Shown here one piece after another: positions 25,902 to 34,777 of a stretch of 64,000 nt of DNA. The notes under the pieces are model-generated. The model saw only the letters and a list, made by a program, of their open reading frames with translations. It was not told where the DNA came from and searched no databases. The stretch's first letter is position 1; the number at the start of each line of letters is the position of its first letter. Source of the stretch: Streptomyces sp. NBC_00523 (GTDB taxonomy: Bacteria > Actinomycetota > Actinomycetes > Streptomycetales > Streptomycetaceae); NCBI RefSeq assembly GCF_036346615.1, contig NZ_CP107836.1:3844001-3908000 (forward strand). The letters are read 5' to 3'. The position numbers were made by a program, and so were the translations under genes.

Positions 25902-26105
25902 GGTGGTGTGACTGTCCGCTATGGCATGGTCCATCGGCTTTCCGTCGCTGATGGACACCTGGGAGGGCAATTCCATCGGTTTGGCCGACCGGGCTGGACG
26001 GATGGTGTAGTTGTAGTGCCGAGGACAAGCCGTTCGTCCTATAACCGACTCGGCCCGCGTCCGCCATTTCGGGCAACGTGGGTCAAGGTGCAGAATTTAG
26101 AGGAA

Positions 26106-26127
26106 AGAACCGAGATGGTTCGGTTCT
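26106..26127 (+). promoter_or_regulatory. Hairpin next to the bldC ribosome-binding site
   Basis: AGAACCG pairs with CGGTTCT around an 8-nt loop, ending 3 nt before the GAGGAGG ribosome site. The hairpin in the mRNA leader could affect bldC translation; there is no direct evidence. Confidence 0.4.
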
Positions 26128-26143
26128 CCCGAGGAGGCCGCTC

Positions 26144-26350
26144 ATGACCGCTCGCACCCCTGATGCCGAGCCGCTGCTGACCCCGGCTGAGGTTGCCACG
26201 ATGTTCCGCGTGGACCCGAAGACGGTTACCCGTTGGGCGAAGGCAGGCAAGCTCACGTCCATCCGCACGCTCGGTGGGCATCGCCGGTACCGCGAGGCAG
26301 AGGTCCGCGCACTGCTTGCGGGTATTCCGCAGCAGCGCAGCGAGGCCTGA
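26144..26350 (+). CDS. bldC: Developmental transcriptional regulator BldC
   Basis: A 68-aa MerR-like winged-helix DNA-binding protein without an effector domain. It binds DNA as head-to-tail multimers and holds back the onset of sporulation. Seen: LLTPAEVATMFRVDPKTVTRWAKAGK, LTSIRTLGGHRRYREAEV. As far as I recall, it equals the S. coelicolor protein residue for residue. The ATG has GAGGAGG upstream. A strong terminator follows at 26480. Confidence 0.97.
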   Translation: MTARTPDAEPLLTPAEVATMFRVDPKTVTRWAKAGKLTSIRTLGGHRRYREAEVRALLAGIPQQRSEA

Positions 26351-26827
26351 CAAACCCCCTGTCACCCCGTCACACCTGGGCTTCTGGGTCCCCCAACCCT
26401 CTTGCCCACCCATAGCTCCATATGACGGGCGCCCGCCCCAACGGGCGCCATACCTGTGTCGTACGGGTCATGTCATCCGATCGCGCTGGACTCCGCCGGG
26501 TCCAGCGCGATTTTTTTGCGCCTGGAACGGCTCCGCCTTGCGCCTGCCCCCCGTCGGCTTACGGCGTCGTTTGCGCAGCCGGGTCCGGCGGCCGGGGCCT
26601 CGCCGACGGCCTCACTCGCAGCGTCGCCCGTGGTGTCGGCGGGCGGTGCGGGGGTATCCGGAGGACATCCTTCCGGGAGGTGCAATTGCACATATTAAAT
26701 TCGCTAGTTGTAGGAAGGGTGTAAAGGACCCCCTTCTCAAAACTGATTCAGTGACACCCGTCACACTGCACGAGTGTTGCCAACTACGAGCCTGCCACTG
26801 TGAGGAAGCCGACGGCGCCGCCGAAGG
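26351..26827. other. Spacer after bldC
   Basis: 477 nt without a supported gene. It contains the bldC terminator and a short AT-rich island (about 26683-26710, CACATATTAAATTCGC) with a GTGACACCCGTCAC palindrome at 26751-26764. The reading frames here lack a normal codon pattern. A small RNA or promoter in the island is possible but unproven. Confidence 0.45.
26480..26517 (+). terminator. Rho-independent terminator after bldC
   Basis: An 11-bp perfect stem (ATCGCGCTGGA / TCCAGCGCGAT) with a 10-nt loop, followed by seven T. This is the most canonical intrinsic terminator in the window. Confidence 0.95.
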
Positions 26828-27127
26828 TCATGTCGTGGGAGGACTTACGTCCCCGCTGCGCGACGGCTGCACGGGGACCCGTCGGCGCCTCGTGGGCGGC
26901 TCGGGCGGTCCGGCGGGCCGATCGGCCGTCCGGGCGGCCTGTGGGGCCGTTACGGGCTCCATGGCGAGCCTCAGCAGCCGGGCGCAGACCGCGCAGCGCC
27001 GGGTGAGGTGCCGGTAGCCGGAGGCGGCGGCCAGGTGCGCGCGCAGCAGTGCGCGGACGTCGTGCCTGGGTGCCTTCGCGAGACCCTGTGTCCGCTCGCG
27101 CCGGCTCTCGCCCGTGGATGCCCCCAT
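26828..27127 (-). CDS. Small conserved Streptomyces protein with paired cysteines (possibly DUF6274)
   Basis: A 99-aa protein. The first half has a family-like pattern: RHDVRALLRAHLAAASGYRH, then TRRCAVCARLLRLAM, a C-x2-C that could bind metal. The second half is a Pro/Arg-rich tail of low complexity. ATG 27127 has GGGAGGTGG upstream. I recall a Streptomyces domain-of-unknown-function family with this pattern near bldC, but am not certain. It reads away from the tRNA-Asp terminator. Confidence 0.65.
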   Translation of the reverse strand: MGASTGESRRERTQGLAKAPRHDVRALLRAHLAAASGYRHLTRRCAVCARLLRLAMEPVTAPQAARTADRPAGPPEPPTRRRRVPVQPSRSGDVSPPTT

Positions 27128-27227
27128 CGCGCCACCTCCCGGTGGATGCGCGCCGCCCCACTCCAGGAATCACGGGGCGGCCCCTGGTTTCTGAGTACTC
27201 GTCGGCGGACACCGCAGTCAAGACGCG

Positions 27228-27260
27228 CGAAAGCCCGGATCGATGCGATCCGGGCTTTCG
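27228..27260 (-). terminator. Terminator after tRNA-Asp copy 1
   Basis: A 15-bp perfect stem CGAAAGCCCGGATCG / CGATCCGGGCTTTCG with loop ATG, just downstream of the minus-strand tRNA-Asp. Confidence 0.9.
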
Positions 27261-27266
27261 TTACTG

Positions 27267-27341
27267 CGGTCCTGACGGGATTTGAACCCGCGGCCTCCAC
27301 CTTGACAGGGTGGCGAGCACTCCTAACTGCTCCACAGGACC
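27267..27341 (-). tRNA. tRNA-Asp (GTC), copy 1
   Basis: A 75-nt cloverleaf: acceptor GGTCCTG/CAGGACC, anticodon stem CCACC/GGTGG with anticodon GTC, T-loop TTCAAAT. It is identical to the copy at 31612-31686 on the far side of hrpA. Confidence 0.97.
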
Positions 27342-27446
27342 AGGTTTTGCTGCCTTCCTTGCGTCCGGCTGCGAAAACAGACTGTACAGGAGTTCAGCGG
27401 GTGCGGTCGAACTCACTCGGGGTGGCAGGTCCGTTACGGAGATGGA

Positions 27447-30400
27447 CTAGGGTGCGGCGGCGTCGATCGCCTTCACGATCCGCTTGTCCGAGACCGGGAA
27501 CGCGGTGCCCAGGGCGTGCGCGAAGTAGCTCACCCGCAGCTCCTCGATCATCCACCGGATGTCCAGTACCTCCTGCGGGACGGGGCGGCCCTTGGGCAGC
27601 TGCTCCAGCAGCCAGGCGTACTCGTCCTGCATCTCGTGGACCTTCTCCATGCGCGTGGTGTCGCGCTGGACGTTGGTCGGCATCTGCTGGAGCCTGCGGT
27701 CCTCCGCCACCAGGTAGCGCATCAGGTCGGGCAGCCTGCGCAGCCCGGTCGCGGTGACGAAGCCGGGCGGCATCAGGCGCGCCAGGTGGTCGCGTACGTC
27801 CGTGACGTTGTTGATCAGGACCAGGCTGTTGGTGGCCTTCAGCCGGCGCTCGCACGCCTGCCAGGCCGCCAGGATCTGCTGCACCTGGCCGATCGTGCGC
27901 ACGGTCAGGTCCACGAGGTCCGCGCGCACCTTGTCGTAGAGCGTCCGGAACGACGCCTCGTCCCAGGCGGGGCCGCCGTGCGCCGCGATCAGCCGGTCGG
28001 CGGCCGCCGTCGCGCAGTCGTCGAACAGGCCCTGGATCGAACCGTGGGGATTGCGGGACAGGGCCAGCTTCTGCTGGTTCGTCAGCTTGTCCGACGCGAA
28101 CTTCGCCGGGTTCACCGGGATGTTCAGCAGGATCAGCTTCCGGGTGCCGCGCCACATCGCCTGTGCCTGCTCGGCCTCGGTGTCGAAGAGGCGTACGGCC
28201 ACTGTCTCGCCCTGGTCCACCAGCGCCGGGTACGCCTTGACCGGCTGACCCGCACGCCGGGTCTCGAAGACCTTGTTCAGCGTGCCGATCGTCCAGTCCT
28301 TCAGGCCCGAACGCTCGATGGATTCGCCGGAGGGCCCCGCGGTCGCCGCCGCGGCCTTGGAGAGGGCCTGGCGGGCCTTCGGGCGCAGCCGGAGCTTCAG
28401 CGCCTCCAGGTCCTTGTCCTCGGCGACCATGCGGCGCCGCTCGTCCACGATCCGGAAGGTGATCTTGAGGTGGTCCGGGACCCGGCTCAGGTCGAAGTCC
28501 TCCGCGGTGACCGGGACCCCGACCATCCGCTGGAGCTCACGGGCCAGCGTCACCGGCAGCGGCTCCTGGAGGGGCACGGCCCGGTCGAGGAACTTGTCCG
28601 CGTAGTTCGGCGCGGGCACGTAGTGCCGGCGGATCGGCTTGGGCAGCGAGCGGATCAGCTCGGTGACGACCTCCTCGCGCAGCCCCGGGATCTGCCAGTC
28701 GAAGCCCTCCGAGGTGACCTGGTTCAGCACCTGGAGCGGAATGTGGACGGTCACACCGTCGGCGTCCGCGCCCGGTTCGAACTGGTAGGTCACCCGGAAC
28801 TTGAGCTTCCCCTGCCGCCAGGAGTCCGGGTAGTCGTCCTTGGTGACGGCCCCGGCCTTCTCGTTGATGAGCATCGAGCGCTCGAAGTCGAGCGCGTCCG
28901 GCTCGTCGCGCCGCTTGTGCTTCCACCAGGAGTCGAAGTGGGCGCCGGAGACGATGTGTTCGGGGATGCGCTGGTCGTAGAAGTCGAACAGCGTCTCGTC
29001 GTCCACGAGGATGTCGCGGCGCCGGGCGCGGTGCTCCAGCTCCTCGACCTCGCCGAGCAGTTTGCGGTTGTCGTGGAAGAACTGGTGGTGCGTGCGCCAG
29101 TCGCCCTCGACCAGGGCGTTGCGGATGAAGAGGTCCCGCGAGGTCTCCTGGTCGATCCGGCCGAAATTGATCTTGCGCTGGGCGACGATCGGCACGCCGT
29201 ACAGCGTGACCCGCTCGTACGCCATCACGGCGGCCTGGTCCTTCTCCCAGTGCGGTTCGCTGTAGGTGCGCTTCAGCAGGTGCTGGGCCAGCGGCTCGAT
29301 CCACTCCGGCTCGACCTTGGCGTTGACCCGCGCCCAGAGCCGGGAGGTCTCCACGAGCTCCGCCGACATCACGAACCGCGGCTGCTTCTTGAACAGCGCC
29401 GAACCGGGGAAGATCGCGAACTTGGCGCTGCGGGCGCCCAGGTACTCGTTCTTCTCGGTGTCCTTCAGCCCGATGTGCGACAGCAGTCCGGCCAGCAGGG
29501 AGGTGTGCACCGACTGCTCGGGCGCGTCCTCCTCATTGAGCTCGATGCCCATCTGCTTGGCGACCGTGCGCAGCTGGGCGTAGATGTCCTGCCACTCGCG
29601 GATGCGGAGGAAGTTCAGGTACTCCTGCTTGCACATCCGGCGGAAGCTGGAGGAGCCGCGCTCCTTCTGCTGCTCGCGGATGTAGCGCCACAGGTTCAGG
29701 AAGGCCAGGAAGTCGGACGTCTCGTCCTTGAACCGGGCGTGCTGCTGGTCGGCCTGCGTCTGCTTGTCGGAGGGCCGTTCGCGCGGGTCCTGGATGGAGA
29801 GCGCGGCGGCGATGACCATGACCTCGCGGACGCAGCCGTTGCGGTCGGCCTCCACGACCATACGGGCCAGGCGCGGGTCCACCGGCAGCTGCGAGAGCTT
29901 GCGGCCGAGCGGGGTGAGCCGCTTCTTCGGGTCCTTCTCCGCCGCATCGAGGGCGCCGAGCTCCTGGAGGAGCTGCACGCCGTCACGGATGTTGCGGTGG
30001 TCCGGCGGGTCGATGAAGGGGAACTTCTCGATGTCGCCGAGGCCGGCGGCGGTCATCTGGAGGATTACGGAGGCCAGGTTCGTACGGAGGATCTCCGCGT
30101 CGGTGAACTCCGGGCGGGTGAGGAAGTCGTCCTCGGAGTACAGCCGGATGCAGATGCCGTCCGAGGTACGGCCGCAGCGGCCCTTGCGCTGGTTGGCGCT
30201 GGCCTGCGAGATCCGCTCGATCGGCAGCCGCTGCACCTTGGTGCGGTGGCTGTAGCGGGAGATGCGGGCGGTGCCCGGGTCGATCACGTACTTGATGCCG
30301 GGGACGGTCAGCGAGGTCTCGGCGACGTTGGTGGCCAGCACGATCCTGCGGCCGGTGTGGCGCTGGAACACCCGGTGCTGTTCGGCGTGCGACAGGCGCG

Positions 30401-31367
30401 CGTAGAGGGGGAGCACCTCGGTGTTGCGCAGGTTCCGTTTGCCGAGCGCGTCGGCGGTGTCGCGGATCTCGCGCTCACCGGAGAGGAAGACCAGGACGTC
30501 TCCCGGGCCCTCGGACTGGAGCTCGTCCACGGCGTCGCAGATCGCGGTGATCTGGTCGCGGTCGGAGTCCTCGCCGTCCTCTTCGAGCAGCGGCCGGTAC
30601 CGCACCTCGACCGGATACGTACGGCCGCTGACCTCGATGATCGGGGCCTCGCCGAAGTGGCGCGAGAAGCGTTCCGGGTCGATGGTCGCGGAGGTGACGA
30701 CGACCTTCAGGTCGGGGCGTCTGGGCAGCAGCCGGGCCAGATAGCCGAGCAGGAAGTCGATGTTCAGCGACCGCTCGTGGGCCTCGTCGATGATGATCGT
30801 GTCGTACGCGAGCAGCTCGCGGTCCGTCTGGATCTCGGCGAGCAGGATGCCGTCCGTCATCAGCTTGACGAAGGTCGCGTCCGGGTTCACCTGGTCGGTG
30901 AAGCGGACCTTCCAGCCGACGGTCTCGCCGAGCGGCGTCTTCAGCTCGTCGGCGATCCGCTCGGCCACCGTGCGCGCGGCGATCCGGCGCGGCTGGGTGT
31001 GCCCGATCATGCCCCGGAGGCCCCGGCCCAGCTCCATGCAGATCTTGGGGATCTGGGTGGTCTTGCCGGAGCCGGTCTCACCGGCGACGATCACGACCTG
31101 GTGGTCGCGTATCGCCTCCAGGATCTCGTCCTTCTTCTGGCTGACCGGGAGCTGTTCCGGGTACGTGATGGCGGGCATCCGGCCGGCCCGCTGTTCGAGC
31201 CGCCCGGCTGCCTTGTCCGCCTGGGCGGCGATCTCGTCCAGCACGGCCCGCTGGGCCTCGGGCTTGCGGATGCGGCGGGCGCCCTCGAGGCGGCGGCCGA
31301 GCCGGTTCGCGTCGCGGAGCGAGAGCTGCGCGAGCCGGGACTGGAGATCGGCGAAGGAAGTAGACAT
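27447..31367 (-). CDS. hrpA: ATP-dependent RNA helicase HrpA (DEAH-box)
   Basis: A 1306-aa helicase of the bacterial HrpA type, about the usual length. Seen: motif I GETGSGKTTQ at about 97-106, motif II DEAH in IIIDEAHERSLN, SATI, and motif VI in QRKGRCGRTSDG, followed by helicase-associated and OB-like regions, then the long C-terminal DUF3418-type region. HrpA resolves stalled ribosomes or structured mRNA in other bacteria. It is a single gene enclosed by two identical tRNA-Asp genes. The ATG at 31367 has only a weak CTGGGA before it. Confidence 0.95.
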   Translation of the reverse strand: MSTSFADLQSRLAQLSLRDANRLGRRLEGARRIRKPEAQRAVLDEIAAQADKAAGRLEQRAGRMPAITYPEQLPVSQKKDEILEAIRDHQVVIVAGETGSGKTTQIPKICMELGRGLRGMIGHTQPRRIAARTVAERIADELKTPLGETVGWKVRFTDQVNPDATFVKLMTDGILLAEIQTDRELLAYDTIIIDEAHERSLNIDFLLGYLARLLPRRPDLKVVVTSATIDPERFSRHFGEAPIIEVSGRTYPVEVRYRPLLEEDGEDSDRDQITAICDAVDELQSEGPGDVLVFLSGEREIRDTADALGKRNLRNTEVLPLYARLSHAEQHRVFQRHTGRRIVLATNVAETSLTVPGIKYVIDPGTARISRYSHRTKVQRLPIERISQASANQRKGRCGRTSDGICIRLYSEDDFLTRPEFTDAEILRTNLASVILQMTAAGLGDIEKFPFIDPPDHRNIRDGVQLLQELGALDAAEKDPKKRLTPLGRKLSQLPVDPRLARMVVEADRNGCVREVMVIAAALSIQDPRERPSDKQTQADQQHARFKDETSDFLAFLNLWRYIREQQKERGSSSFRRMCKQEYLNFLRIREWQDIYAQLRTVAKQMGIELNEEDAPEQSVHTSLLAGLLSHIGLKDTEKNEYLGARSAKFAIFPGSALFKKQPRFVMSAELVETSRLWARVNAKVEPEWIEPLAQHLLKRTYSEPHWEKDQAAVMAYERVTLYGVPIVAQRKINFGRIDQETSRDLFIRNALVEGDWRTHHQFFHDNRKLLGEVEELEHRARRRDILVDDETLFDFYDQRIPEHIVSGAHFDSWWKHKRRDEPDALDFERSMLINEKAGAVTKDDYPDSWRQGKLKFRVTYQFEPGADADGVTVHIPLQVLNQVTSEGFDWQIPGLREEVVTELIRSLPKPIRRHYVPAPNYADKFLDRAVPLQEPLPVTLARELQRMVGVPVTAEDFDLSRVPDHLKITFRIVDERRRMVAEDKDLEALKLRLRPKARQALSKAAAATAGPSGESIERSGLKDWTIGTLNKVFETRRAGQPVKAYPALVDQGETVAVRLFDTEAEQAQAMWRGTRKLILLNIPVNPAKFASDKLTNQQKLALSRNPHGSIQGLFDDCATAAADRLIAAHGGPAWDEASFRTLYDKVRADLVDLTVRTIGQVQQILAAWQACERRLKATNSLVLINNVTDVRDHLARLMPPGFVTATGLRRLPDLMRYLVAEDRRLQQMPTNVQRDTTRMEKVHEMQDEYAWLLEQLPKGRPVPQEVLDIRWMIEELRVSYFAHALGTAFPVSDKRIVKAIDAAAP

Positions 31368-31440
31368 ACGGATCCCAGGATCTCACCCGGGCCGGAGGAA
31401 GGGCGAACCCATTTCGGGCGGCGCTTCCCGGTGGGCTGCC

Positions 31441-31478
31441 GAAGACCTTCCGGAACGGCGAAGACCTTCCGGAACGGC
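31441..31478. repeat. 19-bp tandem duplication
   Basis: GAAGACCTTCCGGAACGGC occurs twice in direct succession (31441-31459 and 31460-31478), immediately before the tRNA-Phe terminator. It is probably a local slippage product. Confidence 0.9.
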
Positions 31479-31508
31479 GAAGGCCCCGTCCATCGGACGG
31501 GGCCTTCG
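31478..31508 (-). terminator. Terminator after tRNA-Phe
   Basis: A 14-bp perfect stem CGAAGGCCCCGTCC / GGACGGGGCCTTCG with loop ATC, downstream of the minus-strand tRNA cluster and upstream of hrpA. Confidence 0.9.
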
Positions 31509-31513
31509 GGAAG

Positions 31514-31587
31514 TGGCTGGGGCCGGGATCGAACCGGCGACCTATCGCTTTTCAGGCGATCGCTCGTACCAACTGAGCTACCCAGCC
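31514..31587 (-). tRNA. tRNA-Phe (GAA)
   Basis: A 74-nt cloverleaf: acceptor GGCTGGG/CCCAGCC, D-loop with GG, anticodon loop CTGAAAA (GAA), T-loop TTCGATC. It is the last gene in the cluster Glu-Asp-Phe. Confidence 0.97.
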
Positions 31588-31592
31588 ACAAG

Positions 31593-31606
31593 GTTTCACG
31601 TGAAAC
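31593..31606. other. parS site (ParB binding)
   Basis: GTTTCACGTGAAAC, a perfect match to the published Streptomyces parS consensus, inside the larger palindrome AGGTTTCACGTGAAACCT between tRNA-Phe and tRNA-Asp. ParB binds such sites and gathers the origin region before segregation into spores. Confidence 0.9.
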
Positions 31607-31611
31607 CTCAG

Positions 31612-31686
31612 CGGTCCTGACGGGATTTGAACCCGCGGCCTCCACCTTGACAGGGTGGCGAGCACTCCTAACTGCTCCACAGGACC
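31612..31686 (-). tRNA. tRNA-Asp (GTC), copy 2
   Basis: 75 nt, identical to copy 1 at 27267-27341. The identity extends a few bases beyond the tRNA on both sides. Confidence 0.97.
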
Positions 31687-31692
31687 AAGCAA

Positions 31693-31716
31693 TGTGCGAG
31701 ACAAGTCTCGCACACG
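31693..31716. other. Hairpin between tRNA-Glu and tRNA-Asp
   Basis: TGTGCGAGA pairs with TCTCGCACA around CAAG. It may be a processing signal or weak terminator between the two tRNA genes. Confidence 0.5.
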
Positions 31717-31724
31717 TTCAAGCG

Positions 31725-31797
31725 TGCCCCCAACGGGATTCGAACCCGTGCTACCGCCTTGAAAGGGCGGCGTCCTGGGCCACTAGACGATGAGGGC
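31725..31797 (-). tRNA. tRNA-Glu (TTC)
   Basis: A 73-nt cloverleaf: acceptor GCCCTCA/TGGGGGC with one G-U pair, anticodon stem CCGCC/GGCGG with loop CTTTCAA (TTC), T-loop TTCGAAT. First gene in the Glu-Asp-Phe cluster. Confidence 0.96.
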
Positions 31798-31877
31798 TAA
31801 GGGCCCGCCTGCGCGCCTTGCAGCGCGTCGGGGACGTGAGAAGCATATGGGATGCCGGCGGCGTTCGCCAAAACGGT

Positions 31878-33395
31878 TTACGGGGACGGGCTCGGGCCGG
31901 TCGGGGACGGGCTCGTGAGGGCGGGCTTCTGCTCCGGCAGATGGCGGCTGACCTCGGCCGTCGTCAGTCCGAGGCCGCCCAGGGTGATCTCGTCCCAGGC
32001 CTGCAGGCGGCGGGTCGAGCGGTCCAGATAGAGCACCGACGCGAGCACCTGTTCCGGCTTCTTGTTCTGGACGGCCCGCAGCCCGCCGCCGCCCGTGGAG
32101 CCCTCGATCATCAGCCGGGTGCCGCCCTTCAGGACCTCGTTCTGCCGGTGGTGCACATGGCCCGCCAGCGCCAGCGGCACCTCGCCGTCCGTCTCCTTCA
32201 CCGCCTCCGGCTCATGGGCGACGGCGATGTCGACGGGGGTGCCGGACCGCTGCTGCTCGCGCAGGGCGGCGGCGAGCGTGCGGCCGGCCACGCCCTCGAC
32301 GTCCTCCGCCTGCTCGGGGCCCGTCCGGTCCGGGGTGAACTGCGGGTCCCCGATGCCGGCGACCCGCAGCCCGCCGAGGGTCACGGCCCGGCCCTGATCC
32401 AGGACGTGGACGTTCGGGAAGCGCTTCTTGTCGGACAGGTACTTCTGTGTCACGGCCGAGTCGTGGTTCCCGCGCACCCAGACATAGGGGGCGCCCAGGT
32501 CGGCGATGGGGTCCAGGAAGCTGTTCTCGACGGCGGTGCCGTGGTCCATCGTGTCGCCGGAGTCGATGATCACGTCGATGTCGTACTGCTCCACGAGCGA
32601 GCCGATGATGTGCCACGCGGCCGGGTTCAGATGGATGTCCGAGACATGCAGGACGCGCAGGGTCGCCGGGTCCGGGCTGTAGACCGGGAGCGTCGAGGTG
32701 GCGTCGTACAGCTTGGTGACGTTGGTGACCAGGCGGGCCAGTTCCTGCTGGTAGACGTCGAAGTCGCTGACGATCGAGCGGGCGTCGCCGACGACCGAGG
32801 GGGCGCTGGAGAGCAGCCCGGAGAACTTGGGCTCCAGGACCGACTTCGGGTTCCAGGTGGCGTACGCGCCCACGCCGGAAGCCGCCAGCAGCGCGAGGGC
32901 CAGGCCCCCGGCGGCCAGGGCCCGGCGCGGCCTGCGGTACACCGCGAGGCCCAGCGCCGTCGCCCCGGTCACCACCGCCACGCAGGAGCGCAGCGCCAGC
33001 TCGCGGGTGCCCGAGGCGACGTCCGACGTGACCTCGTCCTCCAGCCCGGCCAGCCGCTCGGGGTGCTGGACCAGGGCCTGCGAGCGGACCGGGTCGAGCC
33101 GGTCCACGTCGACGTCGAGGCGGACCGGGGCGCGGTGCGAGTCCAGCTCCAGGGCGCCGAGAGGGGAGACGTTGATCTTGGTGCCGCCGTTGAGCGAGGG
33201 CCGCAGGGTCATCGTCGTGTCCATCGGCCCCACGGGCGTCCGGACGCTGCCCACCGCGAGCAGCCCGAGCCAGGCGCCGAACAGCACCACGACGACCAGT
33301 CCGAGCGCCCGGAAGAAGGGGTGGGGTGCGGCGAGAGGGCCGCGGGCGGCGCGGCGGGATATCGGGCGGCGGAAGGGGAGTCGGGCGCGGGCCAT
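31878..33395 (-). CDS. Membrane-anchored metallophosphoesterase
   Basis: A 505-aa protein with two membrane segments in the N-terminal half (about 27-48 and 135-195) and a complete calcineurin-like catalytic domain after about residue 245. All metal motifs are visible: HVSDIHLN, DSGDTMDHG, VRGNHDS, VAHEP and LAGHVHH. The C terminus is a Pro/Ser tail. The substrate is unknown; the fold serves phosphodiesterases and nucleotidases. It diverges from the small metallopeptidase gene, with about 86 nt between the starts. Confidence 0.9.
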   Translation of the reverse strand: MARARLPFRRPISRRAARGPLAAPHPFFRALGLVVVVLFGAWLGLLAVGSVRTPVGPMDTTMTLRPSLNGGTKINVSPLGALELDSHRAPVRLDVDVDRLDPVRSQALVQHPERLAGLEDEVTSDVASGTRELALRSCVAVVTGATALGLAVYRRPRRALAAGGLALALLAASGVGAYATWNPKSVLEPKFSGLLSSAPSVVGDARSIVSDFDVYQQELARLVTNVTKLYDATSTLPVYSPDPATLRVLHVSDIHLNPAAWHIIGSLVEQYDIDVIIDSGDTMDHGTAVENSFLDPIADLGAPYVWVRGNHDSAVTQKYLSDKKRFPNVHVLDQGRAVTLGGLRVAGIGDPQFTPDRTGPEQAEDVEGVAGRTLAAALREQQRSGTPVDIAVAHEPEAVKETDGEVPLALAGHVHHRQNEVLKGGTRLMIEGSTGGGGLRAVQNKKPEQVLASVLYLDRSTRRLQAWDEITLGGLGLTTAEVSRHLPEQKPALTSPSPTGPSPSP

Positions 33396-33481
33396 TGGGT
33401 GCCCCTGCCCCAGTCGTGGTGCGGGTATGCCGGGGTGCGGGGACCTGGGCGGGCCGGGTGGCCGTACGGGACAATGGCCGG

Positions 33482-33832
33482 GTGCTGGAGATGACGCGGG
33501 AAGCGTTCGAGGAACTGGTCGCCGAGGCGCTGGACCGGATTCCGCCGGAGCTGACCCGGCTGATGGACAACGTCGCGGTCTTCGTCGAGGACGAGCCGGA
33601 GTCCGACGACCCGGAACTGCTCGGCCTGTACGAGGGCACGCCGCTGACCGAGCGCGGTGAGTGGTACGCGGGCGTGCTGCCGGACCGGATCACGATCTAC
33701 CGGGGTCCGACGCTGCGGATGTGCGAGACGCGCGAGGACGTGGTGGCGGAGACGGAGATCACCGTCGTCCACGAGATCGCCCACCACTTCGGCATCGATG
33801 ACGAGAGGCTGCACGCGCTCGGCTACGGCTGA
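33482..33832 (+). CDS. Zinicin-like metallopeptidase family protein
   Basis: A 116-aa minimal zinc-peptidase-fold protein (DUF1025/PF06262 group). It begins LEMTREAFEELVAEALDRIP and carries the zinc motif VVHEIAHHFGID near the C terminus. No substrate is known for the family. GTG 33482 lies 7 nt after GACAAT (33469-33474) with no ribosome site, so the message is probably leaderless; ATG 33491 is an alternative start. Confidence 0.88.
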   Translation: MLEMTREAFEELVAEALDRIPPELTRLMDNVAVFVEDEPESDDPELLGLYEGTPLTERGEWYAGVLPDRITIYRGPTLRMCETREDVVAETEITVVHEIAHHFGIDDERLHALGYG

Positions 33833-33990
33833 GCCGGGCGCGGGGCGGTCGCGGCGCACGCGCGGGGCGGCCGCGGTGAAGGAGCCGCCCCGGCGGGCGT
33901 GTCCCGGGCGGGGTCAAGGGAGTTGGGCAGAGCGCACCCGTCTCGTTCATGTCAGGCCCCGTCCTTCCTCGCGTCCCCGGAGGTGCCCCC

Positions 33991-34566
33991 GTGCGCCAGT
34001 TCTCCGTCCCCGTCCGCTGGGCAGCGGTCACCGCTGTCACGCTCGCCACGTCCACCGGCTGTATGAGCGTCGGCTCCGACGGGGCGGAACCGGCGCCCTC
34101 GCGGTTCGCCGAGCCGAAGGGGGCCGCGGTCGAGCCGAACGGCTCCACGGTGACGGGGACCGGGCACTCGCGGATCGGCGGCGCCGGTGCGCAGGCCGAG
34201 CGCCGGGGCGCCGGGCCGAGCGCCTCCGCGTCGCCCTCCGGGAGCGCCCCGGCCTCCGGCGGGCCCGGGGGCGGGCCGGAGAAGGGCGAGGGCCGGGTCG
34301 CCCGCCCGTCCGTACCGGAGGGCCCGGCCGGGTCCGCGCCGCCGGAGCCCTCGGTGCCGGCCGACCCCGTACCCGGTCCGGAGGATCCGGCGGACTCGCC
34401 CGCGCCGCCGGACCCGGAGGAGCCCGGTCCGGAGCCCTCGGAGTCCGCGCCGCCGGAGCCCTCGGCGTCTCCGGCGGCTCAGTTCCGTACCGACGCCCTG
34501 GGGTGGCCGGACGAGGTGGCGGAGCTGCGTACGCCGGAGGCATCACCGCAGGTGGGACCGGCCTGA
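33991..34566 (+). CDS. Putative lipoprotein with Pro/Ser/Glu-rich tail
   Basis: A 191-aa exported protein. It has a short basic N terminus, a hydrophobic core (WAAVTAVTLA), and a lipobox-like TSTGC at about residue 24, after which the chain is almost entirely Pro, Ser, Ala, Gly and Glu. Only the last 30 residues (QFRTDALGWPDEVAELRT) look ordered. An ATG at 33949 is in frame, but GTG 33991 has GGAGG 8 nt before it and gives a proper signal peptide. No function can be inferred. Confidence 0.7.
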   Translation: MRQFSVPVRWAAVTAVTLATSTGCMSVGSDGAEPAPSRFAEPKGAAVEPNGSTVTGTGHSRIGGAGAQAERRGAGPSASASPSGSAPASGGPGGGPEKGEGRVARPSVPEGPAGSAPPEPSVPADPVPGPEDPADSPAPPDPEEPGPEPSESAPPEPSASPAAQFRTDALGWPDEVAELRTPEASPQVGPA

Positions 34567-34777
34567 GGGGAGGGGCGAGGGGAGGCGGCTTGCGCAATGT
34601 GGGTGAGAGTGCGTATGGTGGTAGATCGTTTGATCCCATTGCCCGGCGCCGACACAGAAGAGCGCCGTGTGGCGCGTACTCTCCCTTGCCGTGGCTGGAC
34701 CGCATTGAGGCGGTCGACATTGCGAAATCACGGAGTTATGGGCGCGTGCCGAGACTCCGGAAGGTTTCGCATTTCGC

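Larger units (their letters stand above)
25610..26143. promoter_or_regulatory. Long bldC upstream region
   Basis: 534 nt without a gene and with visibly lower GC than its surroundings. It contains an inverted repeat GGAGTCC/GGACTCC at 25798-25816, a BldD-like palindrome at 25887-25901, and an AT-richer stretch just before bldC. A long, regulated leader is expected for a developmental regulator. I cannot place the transcription start with confidence. Confidence 0.6.

Noticed and set aside
26422..26724. Possible small gene after bldC
   Set aside because: The frame reads through the strong bldC terminator and has no ribosome site.
27516..31793. 1425-aa frame antisense to hrpA
   Set aside because: Its length comes only from the high-GC antisense effect; it also runs through three tRNA genes.
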